DNA of 64,000 nt from UBA10438 sp044238605 (lineage in GTDB: Bacteria > Bacteroidota > Ignavibacteria > Kapaibacteriales > Kapaibacteriaceae). Position numbers and translations under genes: made by a program. The notes beneath the pieces were generated by a model, which was not told where the DNA came from, ran no database searches, and was given only the letters and a program-made list of their open reading frames with translations. Below, piece after piece: positions 27,617-36,020 of the stretch (position 1 is its first letter; each line of letters starts with the position of its first letter). The DNA lies in contig JBIICY010000001.1 in assembly GCA_044238605.1 (NCBI GenBank), positions 514,627 to 578,626 on the forward strand, given 5' to 3'.

Positions 27617-28333
27617 CTATGACTTTAAAGAGGCTAGGTTGCTATTAACGGCCTTCCAGTTCACTAAGTTCCACCATGCGGCTATGTAATCTGGACGCTT
27701 GTTCTGGTACTTCAGGTAGTAGGCATGCTCCCAAACGTCGATGCCCATAATTGGCGTTGCACCCCACGAGGTAAGCTTGTGTTGGTTCTCGGCCTGCAGC
27801 ACGATAAGCCGCTGGTCGTCTTTGCGATAGTGCAACAACGCCCAGCCACTTCCCTCAACGGCCCCAGCTGCGGCGCTGAACTGTTTCTTAAAGGCGTCGA
27901 AAGATCCAAAGCTGTCGTTGATCGCTGCGAGCAGCTCTCCCGACGGCTCCCCACCCCCATCCTTTCCGGGTGCGCCCATGATCTTCCAGAACATTGAGTG
28001 TAGCCAATGTCCACCACCGTGAAACGCGGCCTGTTTTGACCAATGCTGCACTAGTGCAAAGTCCCCCGAGGTTCTGGCCTTTGCCAGCTCTTCTTCGGCT
28101 TTGTTGAGTCCGTTCACGTACGCCAGATGGTGCTTTCCATGATGCAGCTGCATCGTCTGCGCATCTATATGGGGCTCGAGCGCATCATAGGCGTACGGCA
28201 ACGGCGGCAGCTCGTGCTTGCCCCCTGCGGCAACCGGCTCAAAGCCAATAGCATGAAGCGTAGAAGGGGCTGCCGTTATCGCCGCGGCTGTTCCCAATGC
28301 GGCAGAAGTAAGAAAGGTTCGGCGTGTGGTCAT
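27617..28333 (-). CDS. exported Fe/Mn superoxide dismutase
   Basis: 238 residues. The N-terminus MTTRRTFLTSAALGTAAA is a Tat signal (TRRTFL), so this dismutase is likely folded in the cytoplasm and exported. The Fe/Mn SOD ligands are all visible: first His in MQLHHGKHH, second in HGGGHWLHSMFW, then Asp and His in GIDVWEHAYYLKYQN. It converts superoxide to peroxide and oxygen. Cytoplasmic Fe/Mn SODs usually lack such a leader. A heptamer array begins 12 nt upstream of its start. Confidence 0.93.
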   Translation of the reverse strand: MTTRRTFLTSAALGTAAAITAAPSTLHAIGFEPVAAGGKHELPPLPYAYDALEPHIDAQTMQLHHGKHHLAYVNGLNKAEEELAKARTSGDFALVQHWSKQAAFHGGGHWLHSMFWKIMGAPGKDGGGEPSGELLAAINDSFGSFDAFKKQFSAAAGAVEGSGWALLHYRKDDQRLIVLQAENQHKLTSWGATPIMGIDVWEHAYYLKYQNKRPDYIAAWWNLVNWKAVNSNLASLKS

Positions 28334-28345
28334 AAGAATCCTTGG

Positions 28346-28400
28346 GAAGAAGGTACTAGGTACTAGGTACTAGGTACTAGGTACAAAGGTACGAGGGGTA
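28346..28400. repeat. tandem heptamer array, GGTACTA type
   Basis: Four copies of GGTACTA (28352-28379) followed by decaying units (GGTACAAA, GGTACGAGGGG). The 25 bases 28346-28370 recur exactly after the tRNA-Glu gene at 62361-62385. It is upstream of the dismutase gene and abuts the second array at 28401. Confidence 0.9.
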
Positions 28401-28452
28401 CTCGCTGTTCGCTGTTCGCTGTTCGCTGCTCGCTACTCGCTGCTCGCTGCTC
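28401..28452. repeat. tandem heptamer array, YTCGCTR type
   Basis: Seven units of YTCGCTR (CTCGCTG, TTCGCTG x3, CTCGCTA, CTCGCTG x2). Reverse complement is the GARYAGC array at 35031. Its right end encodes the last residues and the TAG stop of the fructose bisphosphatase gene (RAASSE-stop). Confidence 0.9.
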
Positions 28453-29461
28453 TAAGAAACTGCTCGAGCTCCAGCACGTCGTCTTCGCTACCCATGAAAC
28501 ATGGGATGCGTTGGTGCAGCGAGGTGGGTTTTGTATCTAGTACGCGATGTACTCCGTCGCTGGCGCGTCCTCCGGCCTGCTCGATCAAAAAGGCCATGGG
28601 GTTAACCTCATATACAAGGCGGAGCTTACCATCGGGCATTGAGGTATCGCCGGGGTACATAAAAATTCCACCGTAGTGAAGTGTGCGGTGCACATCTGCA
28701 ACCATAGTGCCGACGTATCGAAGGGAGTATGGGCGAATGCCGTCATCGGACGGACGAAGTAGGTGCGTTACATAGTCGCGCACGCCTTGAGGCCATTTAT
28801 GGGCATTGCCTGAGTTTACCGAGTAGATCTTGCCACGCTTCGGAATCTTGATCTTTTCATACGTCAACAGAAATTCACCGATCGTTGGATCGAATGTGAA
28901 CACGTCCACGCCGTTGCCAGATGAGTAGACCAACTGTGTGCTTGAACCGTACATCGCATATCCGGCAGCAACCTGCTTCCAGCCATGCTGCAGACAATCT
29001 TCAAGTCCACCCGGAGTGGTGAGTGTAGGGTCCACGCGTTTGTAGATCGAAAAGATCGTACCGATGGTTACGTTCACGTCGATATTTGACGAACCGTCCA
29101 GAGGGTCAAATACGAGAACGTACTTGCCTTTGCGATACTCGTCTGGAATGGGAATAAGGCCATCTGATTCTTCCGAGGCCATTACACAGAGATGACCGCC
29201 ATGATCCATGGCACGAAAGATCACATCGTTGGCATGAATATCCAGACGCTTAACGCGCTCTCCGTGGACGTTTGTACCGTCTGTTGATCCGAGTACGTCA
29301 TTGAGTCCGGCCCGCCGCACATCACGCGCAAGAATGCGCATAGCCAGCGTAAAGTCGCGCAATAGATGGGAAAACTCCCCTGTTGCATCCGGGTGCATAG
29401 CACCCTCTTCGGTTATATGTCGCTCTATCGTAATGAGCTTCGACGTTTTAACTATTGGCAT
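28433..29461 (-). CDS. fbp: fructose-1,6-bisphosphatase, class I
   Basis: 342 residues from the ATG at 29461, which is 8 nt after the Usp stop. The signature DPLDGSSNIDVNVTIGTIF is present (metal and phosphate site near residue 120), with SEESDG before it and the later YEVNPMAFLIEQAGG. It hydrolyses fructose-1,6-bisphosphate in gluconeogenesis. The C-terminus QFLRAASSE is oddly low in complexity: its last six codons and stop are made by the tandem YTCGCTR array, so the original end has probably been replaced. Confidence 0.93.
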   Translation of the reverse strand: MPIVKTSKLITIERHITEEGAMHPDATGEFSHLLRDFTLAMRILARDVRRAGLNDVLGSTDGTNVHGERVKRLDIHANDVIFRAMDHGGHLCVMASEESDGLIPIPDEYRKGKYVLVFDPLDGSSNIDVNVTIGTIFSIYKRVDPTLTTPGGLEDCLQHGWKQVAAGYAMYGSSTQLVYSSGNGVDVFTFDPTIGEFLLTYEKIKIPKRGKIYSVNSGNAHKWPQGVRDYVTHLLRPSDDGIRPYSLRYVGTMVADVHRTLHYGGIFMYPGDTSMPDGKLRLVYEVNPMAFLIEQAGGRASDGVHRVLDTKPTSLHQRIPCFMGSEDDVLELEQFLRAASSE

Positions 29462-29469
29462 CGGCGTTG

Positions 29470-29916
29470 TTATTGGTCCAATCGAACAGAAAGCACTGGA
29501 CAAGGGGCTTTACGCAGCACGCGCTCTGTTGTGCTGCCAAACAGGAAGTGCTCTAAGCCGCTTCGACCATGCGTACCGATAGCAATGATACTGATGCCTT
29601 CATTTTTGGCGTAATTGCAGATCTCGTCACTTGCACGCCCCTTTACAACCTTAGTTACAACGCTGAACCCTTCAGAAGCAAGTTGCTCTGCGATGCCATC
29701 GATCTGTTTTTGTGTGTTCGATTCGAGTTCTTTCTCAATGTCGGCAAAACCAACCTGGGCAAAACTCCAGTCTGCCGGGTACACAACAGGTTCTACCACA
29801 TGCATGATGTGCAGTACCGCATTGCTCCCGCGTGCGATCTCTTTCGCAACGTTTAACGCCTTTGTGGCGTTTTCGGAAAAATCTGTAGGGACGAGGAGCG
29901 AGGAAACGGTAAGCAT
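29470..29916 (-). CDS. universal stress protein, UspA family
   Basis: 148 residues, one Usp domain. N-terminus SLLVPTDFSENATKALNVA and the ATP-binding motif GTHGRSGLEHFLFGSTTERV (G-2x-G-9x-G-S) indicate the nucleotide-binding type. It is in an operon with fbp, 8 nt away, which would link stress and central carbon flux. Confidence 0.93.
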   Translation of the reverse strand: MLTVSSLLVPTDFSENATKALNVAKEIARGSNAVLHIMHVVEPVVYPADWSFAQVGFADIEKELESNTQKQIDGIAEQLASEGFSVVTKVVKGRASDEICNYAKNEGISIIAIGTHGRSGLEHFLFGSTTERVLRKAPCPVLSVRLDQ

Positions 29917-30000
29917 GGCTTTTGGTAGTTTGTGAATCCTTTGCGCAATGTAGTAAACCCTATGATTGCCTCAACCCATTGAATCACAGAAGCTACTACG

Positions 30001-32826
30001 ATGAATTATCACCACGTACGACGTTTATTGACTGGCTTACTTGTACTGATTTCTTCAGCGGCGTTGTTTTCCGAAGAACCCAACCAGGATGGGACTTTAA
30101 ACTGGAGAGTGATTGGTCCGCTCGAGAATTACAGCGGCTCTGCATTTGCCCGTAAGCTTCCAGCAGAACGTCCGTTCGATACTCTAACGCACAAGAATGC
30201 ACGAGGGGGCTCGATAACATGGCGGGAGTGGTCGTCAACACCTACTGGTGGACTTCCCTTGTATGAATTCTCTCCAGAACGACATGGTGCCTATGTAGCC
30301 AACACATTTGTTGAGTCTAGCGACCGTCAGAGTGTTACGATGCAAGCTATGATTGCAGGAAGTATCGAGATCTATGTCAACGACTCACTCGCGTTTGGTA
30401 CAGATTCCGACATCATAACCTTCGGAACAGTGCCCGTATCTGTCGTTACACTCGAAAAGGGTTGGAACAGGATCATGATCAAGGCCGGCAACACCGAGCT
30501 ACCATTCTGTATGGTTGTACTGTACATGGTCGATGCATCAGGCAAGGTACTTACCGACTTTGCATCCGCGTCGGAACCTCGGCTCTATCCTAAACAGACC
30601 CTGCGTCCCGAGCCCCTTACCATCCCAAATTCGAGGTATGACATGGGGTATGAATGGAATGATGCATTTACCGACAGCCTTCTACGAAGCGTAGACGGCA
30701 ACGGTGCAACTGTGAGCGCTCAGATGCAGCGCGCCGTAGAAAAGAAACAGCAAGGACTCCTCTCAGCAGCAGCACAGATACTGTCAGACGTTGTCTCAAG
30801 TTTTCCCGAACGATATGATGCGTGGTTTCTTAAAGGGTATGTGCATCATGAAATGATGCAGCGCGATTCGGCAATCTACTGCCTCGAACAGGGCCTTGCG
30901 CGCGATCCCGGTGCGTACGGACCTATATCGCTACTGCGGTATCTGAGAAACCAGCCAGATATGTTTAGCTATTTCAAAGCAGTCGACGTAGACAGTATCC
31001 GCAATGATACAGCGAATCGTAAACGCGTGTTTCAACCGGGATTTGAGATCGTCCTGCACGATGAAAAGACAATCGTCCTGTCAGGGGGCTCATCTGTCGT
31101 AGAAACAGATCAGTTGTTTCGCCTTACCGATGAGATCGGTGTGGCCATACACTCGCGATATCCAGCTGAGAACTGGCTCAATGCTGTGTCACTGTCTGTA
31201 ACGGGCTACAAGAGATATGGAGATTCGATTTCCTGTGAACTTGCCGGTGGCTACTACGCATTCGATGAGCTCGAACCAGGCGATTACGTGCGCATCCGTC
31301 GCCGATACATTGAACGCGACACCCTGATGATTCCACAATACTATCATCACCGACATGAGTTTCAGCGCAGGATGTATACGCACAGATCCCGCTATCAGAT
31401 CATCATGCCAAAGGACGATAAATATCAGTGGCGGACCTATTTCACGTTAGCGGAACCGGAGTACACAGAATCACCGCTTGGCTACCTGCTCAGTTGGGAT
31501 GATCGAGATCTAAAGCCGTTGGATGTGCGAGAAGAAGACATGCCTCGAAGGGACATCACAGGCACCATTGAGACTTCCACAATACCCTCATGGGAGTATC
31601 TGGCGCAGCGATACAACGAGGCGTTCGTGCGCTGCGTGCCACAGCAAGGCAATGATGGAACAGCAAATACAGATCTCGTCCAGCTAATGGATGATATCGC
31701 ACCTGTGAAAGACAGCTTAGGCAAAACTGAGGTAATCCAAAGAGCACGTGTCTTCCTGATGAACCTTAACGCATCCGAACAATCTCAAGCGTATCCTCAA
31801 TGCAGAAGTATAAACGACATTATGGAGAATGGTCCACGTTCCAACGTGGATCTCGTGACGATGTTCGTTGCTATGCTCTCTCTGCGCAACATCACGGCAT
31901 ATCCAATGCTGGTTGACACAACGACCACTCCGTTTCACGCAAGTCCAACCCCATCACTGCCGTTCAATCACATGATAGCAGTAGTTCCAGGTGATTCGCT
32001 CCCTGCATTTTATGATCTTTCTCAGCGACCCATGCAGTCTATGTATTCTCTGGATGACAACGTTCGGGGTGCATTTGGTCTAGTTGTTCGCAAGGGGCTA
32101 CGAGAGCCAATGTATGTAGCATCACATCCAATCATGACGAGATTTTCTGATGAAGTGTTTCGCATGATGCCAATCGATGATACTCAATCATTGGTCTTTC
32201 AATCACGACTGTCAACAGATATGGATTCCTCCTTGGTGCGAATTGCTGTAGAAAATGCTTCTGATCAGCTTAGTCAAGCAAGCAGAAGCGCAGATGGCGG
32301 ATCTTTGATAGTACCTAGCCCAGCTGTTAAGGATTCAGTATGGTGTGAGCGCAGTCCTGGTAGCTACCTGTTACGATATTGCAGGCAAGGACCAAACAGA
32401 TCTGTTATAGAGCGTGATTCTGAAGACACCACACGAATTCGCCTCTGGATGCCATGGACGACGGATGTGATGTATCCATCAACACCTTATGATACGTCCA
32501 TGCGAACAACCCCTCTGCTTCGCAGATACAAGTATGACTCAACAGTTACCACAGTGGTTATTCACGCACCAAATGGCTTTACGTTTGACAAGAAACTTCC
32601 CCGAGGGTTGTTTAACGTTGAGAGTATTCGCTACTCTCTCATCAGCATACAGCAGGGTGACTCATTAACAGTCATCCGAAAAGTGGTCAATACGCAGCCC
32701 TACGTCTCTCCAGAGGGCTTCTACAGTTTTCAGTCTACCCATGAAGCCATCATCGCACTCGATCAGCAGCCGGTGTTTCTTATTCCCAAGAAGAAGTCTG
32801 CACCAAAACGGAGGACCACGAAGTAA
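30001..32826 (+). CDS. DUF3857/transglutaminase-like protein lacking the catalytic Cys
   Basis: 941 residues with a signal peptide (about 8-25). The N-terminal 150 residues look like a carbohydrate-binding or PA14-like beta domain (IAGSIEIYVNDSLAFGTDSD, GWNRIMIKAGN). Residues 240-310 have TPR-like helices. DUF3857-like beta strands follow, then a transglutaminase-like domain about 610-690. There, GPRSNVDLVTMFVAMLSLRN replaces the usual G-D-C-K-D motif, so Asn stands at the catalytic Cys. The His (FNHMIAVV) and Asp (FYDLSQ) are kept. It is probably a binding protein rather than an enzyme. First gene of a four-gene operon. Confidence 0.75.
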   Translation: MNYHHVRRLLTGLLVLISSAALFSEEPNQDGTLNWRVIGPLENYSGSAFARKLPAERPFDTLTHKNARGGSITWREWSSTPTGGLPLYEFSPERHGAYVANTFVESSDRQSVTMQAMIAGSIEIYVNDSLAFGTDSDIITFGTVPVSVVTLEKGWNRIMIKAGNTELPFCMVVLYMVDASGKVLTDFASASEPRLYPKQTLRPEPLTIPNSRYDMGYEWNDAFTDSLLRSVDGNGATVSAQMQRAVEKKQQGLLSAAAQILSDVVSSFPERYDAWFLKGYVHHEMMQRDSAIYCLEQGLARDPGAYGPISLLRYLRNQPDMFSYFKAVDVDSIRNDTANRKRVFQPGFEIVLHDEKTIVLSGGSSVVETDQLFRLTDEIGVAIHSRYPAENWLNAVSLSVTGYKRYGDSISCELAGGYYAFDELEPGDYVRIRRRYIERDTLMIPQYYHHRHEFQRRMYTHRSRYQIIMPKDDKYQWRTYFTLAEPEYTESPLGYLLSWDDRDLKPLDVREEDMPRRDITGTIETSTIPSWEYLAQRYNEAFVRCVPQQGNDGTANTDLVQLMDDIAPVKDSLGKTEVIQRARVFLMNLNASEQSQAYPQCRSINDIMENGPRSNVDLVTMFVAMLSLRNITAYPMLVDTTTTPFHASPTPSLPFNHMIAVVPGDSLPAFYDLSQRPMQSMYSLDDNVRGAFGLVVRKGLREPMYVASHPIMTRFSDEVFRMMPIDDTQSLVFQSRLSTDMDSSLVRIAVENASDQLSQASRSADGGSLIVPSPAVKDSVWCERSPGSYLLRYCRQGPNRSVIERDSEDTTRIRLWMPWTTDVMYPSTPYDTSMRTTPLLRRYKYDSTVTTVVIHAPNGFTFDKKLPRGLFNVESIRYSLISIQQGDSLTVIRKVVNTQPYVSPEGFYSFQSTHEAIIALDQQPVFLIPKKKSAPKRRTTK

Positions 32827-33632
32827 TGGGAGGTAGATACCCCAAACGTATAGTGTGCCTCACGGAAGAAACCACTGAAGCACTTTATGCAATCGGTGCC
32901 GATGATCTGATCGTTGGCATCTCAGGCTTTACGGTGCGGCCACCACAGGCACGCAAGGAAAAGCCAAAGGTCTCTACTTATCTGGATGCAAAGTTCGACG
33001 AGATCATCGATCTCAAGCCTGATGTTGTCTTTGCATGGTCCGACCTGCAGGCAGACATCTCGTCGGAACTCATTCGTCGGGGCATCGATGTAGTCTGCTT
33101 TAACCATCGTTCGGTAGATGGTATCCTATCAATGATCATTCGTCTTTCGGCATATGTTGGCTATACCGATGCTGGCATGGAATACGTTGCGTCTCTTCAA
33201 CGCAACGTGGATATCGCGCGCGAACGTGGTCAGCAAAGAGTCGCCAAGCCCCGTGTATACTTTGAGGAGTGGTACGATCCCCTGATGTCGGGTATCTGCT
33301 GGGTAAGCGAGATTATTGAGATCTGCGGAGGTATGGATGTATTTGCAGAAAATCGCGTCCACCCAAACGCCAAGGAACGCATCATAGCAGATATGCATGA
33401 GCCCCTTCGGAGAGATCCCGATATCATGATTGCCTCGTGGTGCGGCAAAATGCTTAAACCCGAGCGCGTAAAGGCCCGTGAAGGCTGGGATGCTTTTCGT
33501 CCACTCACAAGCGGCTTTCTCCGGGAAATCCCATCACCGATTATTCTGCAGCCAGGCCCAGCAGCCCTCACGGACGGCATACATGCAATGATGACCATCT
33601 TTGATCAATGGGAAGGGGCAGGCAGACCATGA
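32826..33632 (+). CDS. BtuF-like cobalamin/haem-type substrate-binding protein without signal peptide
   Basis: 268 residues. The class III periplasmic-binding fold is seen: RIVCLTEETTEALYAIGADDLIVGIS, LKPDVVFAW, and a C-terminal GFLREIP...ILQPGPAALTDGI. Family members bind vitamin B12 or iron chelates for ABC import. Odd points: no signal peptide or lipobox, so it may be cytoplasmic, as for some 'cobalamin-binding protein' orphans. The start overlaps the previous stop by 1 nt (TAATG). No transporter gene is nearby. Confidence 0.8.
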   Translation: MGGRYPKRIVCLTEETTEALYAIGADDLIVGISGFTVRPPQARKEKPKVSTYLDAKFDEIIDLKPDVVFAWSDLQADISSELIRRGIDVVCFNHRSVDGILSMIIRLSAYVGYTDAGMEYVASLQRNVDIARERGQQRVAKPRVYFEEWYDPLMSGICWVSEIIEICGGMDVFAENRVHPNAKERIIADMHEPLRRDPDIMIASWCGKMLKPERVKAREGWDAFRPLTSGFLREIPSPIILQPGPAALTDGIHAMMTIFDQWEGAGRP

Positions 33633-34324
33633 ACCACATCGTTCATTCACCATCCCGCATAGATGCGATCATCTGCCTGAAGGGGGCCCCTCCATCCCTA
33701 TCAGTACTCGAGCAGTTTGTGGATGTACCGATCATCGCAGCTGACGGCGCAGCTAACCTTCTCTATCACCTTGATGTTCTACCCGAATATGTTATCGGAG
33801 ACCTTGATTCGGTGCTGCCAGAAGTGCTTGATGCCATGCGCACAACAACCGAAATCATCGTTGAAGTAGATCAGGACATCAACGATTTTGAAAAGGCACT
33901 TCGCTTTGCACAGCAGATGCTCTGGAAGCGTGTGCTGATTACGGGCATTCACGGCGGAGATCTTGAGCACACCCTTAACAACTGGTCTGTGCTGGTGCGC
34001 TATGGGAAGGACATGGACCTGCTGGCTCATGATGATAACCGCATAGGTATACCGCTTTATTCCAACACCAGTTATCAAGCAGAATTGGACGAACTGATTT
34101 CGCTTATCCCTCAGCCTTCTGTAACTCTCACAACTCGAGGCCTGGTATGGGAGCTAACCCGCGAAGAGCTTTCTCTCGGCGTCCGCGAAGGAGCGCGCAA
34201 CCGCTCATCACAGACACACGTAGAGCTGGAGGTTCATCAGGGAGCTGTTTTCTTGTTTGTCGATGCACGCCTGCCACTTCTGCCGGAGGCTGTGCAAAAA
34301 CCTATATTGCACGATGAGTCGTAA
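33629..34324 (+). CDS. thiN: thiamine pyrophosphokinase
   Basis: 231 residues from the ATG at 33629 (ATGA overlap with the previous stop). Motifs: AADGAANLLYHLDVLPEYVIGDLDS for substrate and metal binding, then DQDINDFEKALRFA, and GIHGGDLEHTLNNWSVL. It transfers pyrophosphate from ATP to thiamine, giving TPP. The C-terminal beta domain (LTTRGLVWELTREEL, THVELEVHQGAVFLFVD) is complete. Confidence 0.9.
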   Translation: MNHIVHSPSRIDAIICLKGAPPSLSVLEQFVDVPIIAADGAANLLYHLDVLPEYVIGDLDSVLPEVLDAMRTTTEIIVEVDQDINDFEKALRFAQQMLWKRVLITGIHGGDLEHTLNNWSVLVRYGKDMDLLAHDDNRIGIPLYSNTSYQAELDELISLIPQPSVTLTTRGLVWELTREELSLGVREGARNRSSQTHVELEVHQGAVFLFVDARLPLLPEAVQKPILHDES

Positions 34325-35057
34325 CATCAGTTCGTGGTTCAGCCCACGTCTCAACAAAGACATGGAGATCTGTGTCTACGGCACGTACGGAACACCCATT
34401 CTCATGTTCCCGAGTGCTGCGGCAGACTTTTTAGAATACGAGCGTTTTCATTTGATCGATTCGGTACAGCGGTTGATTGACGCAGGAACCGTAAAGCTCT
34501 ATTCGATCAACAGCATCAACAGCGAATCCTGGCTCAATGACGGCATGTCTGGACGTGACAAAGCGATACGCCATCAGCAATACAACGCTTACATCACGGA
34601 CGAGGTTGTCCCCTTCATCCATAGTACGTCGGGTGGCCCCCTCCCAATCCTTACCGCAGGCGTTTCTCTCGGTGCATTCCATGCGGCTAATTCACTATTC
34701 CGCAGGCCCGACCTCTTCGATGGCACACTGGCAATGAGCGGCGTGTATGATCTACATGCCTATTCAAAAGGCTACTTCGACGAAGACTGTTACTTCAACT
34801 CACCAATGGACTACCTGCCAAATCTTTCAGACCAGTCTATTCTTGAACTACTTCGCTCCAAACAGCACATTCACATTGCAACCGGCAGCGGCAACTACGA
34901 AGATCCATCAGCCAGCATTGCGCTCGGCAATGTTCTCGGTACAAAAGGCATTCCCCACACCGTAGACGTGTGGACGCAAGACTACACACATGACTGGCCA
35001 ACGTGGAGAGCAATGCTACCAGTGCTGATTGAGCAGCGAGTAGCGAACAGCGAATAG
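34314..35057 (+). CDS. alpha/beta-hydrolase esterase
   Basis: 247 residues from the ATG at 34314, which overlaps the thiN stop. The nucleophile elbow is GVSLGAFHAANS (Ser near 122) and the terminal His is in TQDYTHDWPTWRAMLPVL. This resembles the esterase D / 'putative esterase' family. The last eight codons (EQRVANSE) and the TAG stop are encoded by a GARYAGC tandem array, so the native C-terminus appears lost. It closes a plus-strand operon with thiN. The substrate is unknown. Confidence 0.82.
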   Translation: MSRNISSWFSPRLNKDMEICVYGTYGTPILMFPSAAADFLEYERFHLIDSVQRLIDAGTVKLYSINSINSESWLNDGMSGRDKAIRHQQYNAYITDEVVPFIHSTSGGPLPILTAGVSLGAFHAANSLFRRPDLFDGTLAMSGVYDLHAYSKGYFDEDCYFNSPMDYLPNLSDQSILELLRSKQHIHIATGSGNYEDPSASIALGNVLGTKGIPHTVDVWTQDYTHDWPTWRAMLPVLIEQRVANSE

Positions 35058-35093
35058 CGAGCAGCGAACAGCGAGCAGCGAACAGCGAGTACC
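35031..35093. repeat. tandem heptamer array, GARYAGC type
   Basis: Eight units GARYAGC plus a ninth GAGTACC: GAGCAGC, GAGTAGC, GAACAGC, GAATAGC, GAGCAGC, GAACAGC, GAGCAGC, GAACAGC. It is the reverse complement of the array at 28401. The fourth unit holds the TAG stop of the esterase gene (35055-35057). Confidence 0.93.
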
Positions 35094-35105
35094 CTTGTGT
35101 ACCCT

Positions 35106-35136
35106 GTCCCTAGTCCCTAGTCCCTAACTCCCTATC
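35106..35136. repeat. tandem heptamer array, GTCCCTA type
   Basis: Units GTCCCTA x2, GTCCCTAAC and TCCCTAT, the reverse complement of the GGGACTA arrays at 57614 and 60612. On the minus strand it supplies the TAG stop of the DUF2007 gene (35132-35134). With the GARYAGC array it fills the whole gap between two convergent genes. Confidence 0.88.
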
Positions 35137-35371
35137 CCTCAAACTCATCAAGGTTAATGTCTTCGTCTTCGTTAAGATCGAAGCCGAATTCATCTTCTCC
35201 GGAGGCCGCATGAAAGATCTCACGGGCTTCCTCGAGATCGTCCTCGAATACAAAGAGGTTGTATCCATCTGACTTATCGTCTTTGAGCTTATGGTCTATG
35301 CCCGAGGCCTTGAGTTTAGATGCCAGAAGCTGTGCTTCCATTTCGTTGGTAAACGATGCAAGTAAGATCAT
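35132..35371 (-). CDS. DUF2007-like putative signal-transducing protein
   Basis: 79 residues from the ATG at 35371. It starts MILLASFTNEMEAQLLASKL with the DUF2007 layout: a strand, a helix 'EAQLLASKLKASGI', then SDGYNLFVFEDDLEEAREIF. The tail is acidic (EDEFGFDLNEDEDINLDEFEG). Function unknown. Its TAG stop lies in the GTCCCTA array. Located 13 nt after the exported protein gene, so likely one operon. Confidence 0.75.
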   Translation of the reverse strand: MILLASFTNEMEAQLLASKLKASGIDHKLKDDKSDGYNLFVFEDDLEEAREIFHAASGEDEFGFDLNEDEDINLDEFEG

Positions 35372-35384
35372 ATCACCACCAGCA

Positions 35385-36020
35385 TTAGTTTTTCGGCTGT
35401 AAATACTTTTTTGCTTTTTCTGGATTAGCATCCATCCACTTACGTGCTTCTTCGTTGACAATCGCAAACGTACGTTTTTGATGTGCCTGCTTTAGCTCAG
35501 AGATTGGGTTTGCAAACGACCAAATGATGCACCATGAGTCCGAAACAAGAAGATCATCCTTCGTGTCTGTACCGGGCTGCTTCTCATCTGCTTTGTACAA
35601 CAGTTTACAAATCTGTTTTCTGGCATCCTCGGGAAGGGGCTTGCCCCACCGTGCAAAGATGATGGCGCCACCTTCTTTGCCGTCGTATGACTGAATGAGG
35701 AGCTCGTCTGGCGTTCCCAGACCTGGAAGCGTCTTCTTCCAATCTTTGAGCAGCTTGGTCACAGCCGGTGTAGCGGGTTTTGGTTTTGCTGCAGGTGCAT
35801 ATCCCGTAGGCTGTTCGTTTGGCTGATACGGGAAACGTGCAAAGGGAAGCTTGATCTCGCGCGGGAGCTTTGAGAAGTCGTAGCGAGACGTTACAGACTT
35901 AACCGTAACGTTTTTTCCCATCTGCTTAACGGCTGCATTAATGTCCGGCTGCGCAAGCGCTGCAGCTGGTAGAGCCACCGCCAGAACAAGGGTCCATATT
36001 AATGCTGCACGCTTAGTCAC
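35385..36020 (-). CDS. exported protein of unknown function
   Basis: 211 residues from the GTG at 36020, whose start overlaps the ettA stop by 8 nt. Signal peptide about 1-24 (ALIWTLVLAVALPAAALAQ). The mature part has a Lys/Pro-rich linker (AAKPKPATPAVTK) and a C-terminal domain with GGAIIFARWGKPLPEDARKQI and SDSWCIIWSFANPI. I do not recognise it. The C-terminus ANPEKAKKYLQPKN is basic. Confidence 0.65.
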   Translation of the reverse strand: MTKRAALIWTLVLAVALPAAALAQPDINAAVKQMGKNVTVKSVTSRYDFSKLPREIKLPFARFPYQPNEQPTGYAPAAKPKPATPAVTKLLKDWKKTLPGLGTPDELLIQSYDGKEGGAIIFARWGKPLPEDARKQICKLLYKADEKQPGTDTKDDLLVSDSWCIIWSFANPISELKQAHQKRTFAIVNEEARKWMDANPEKAKKYLQPKN

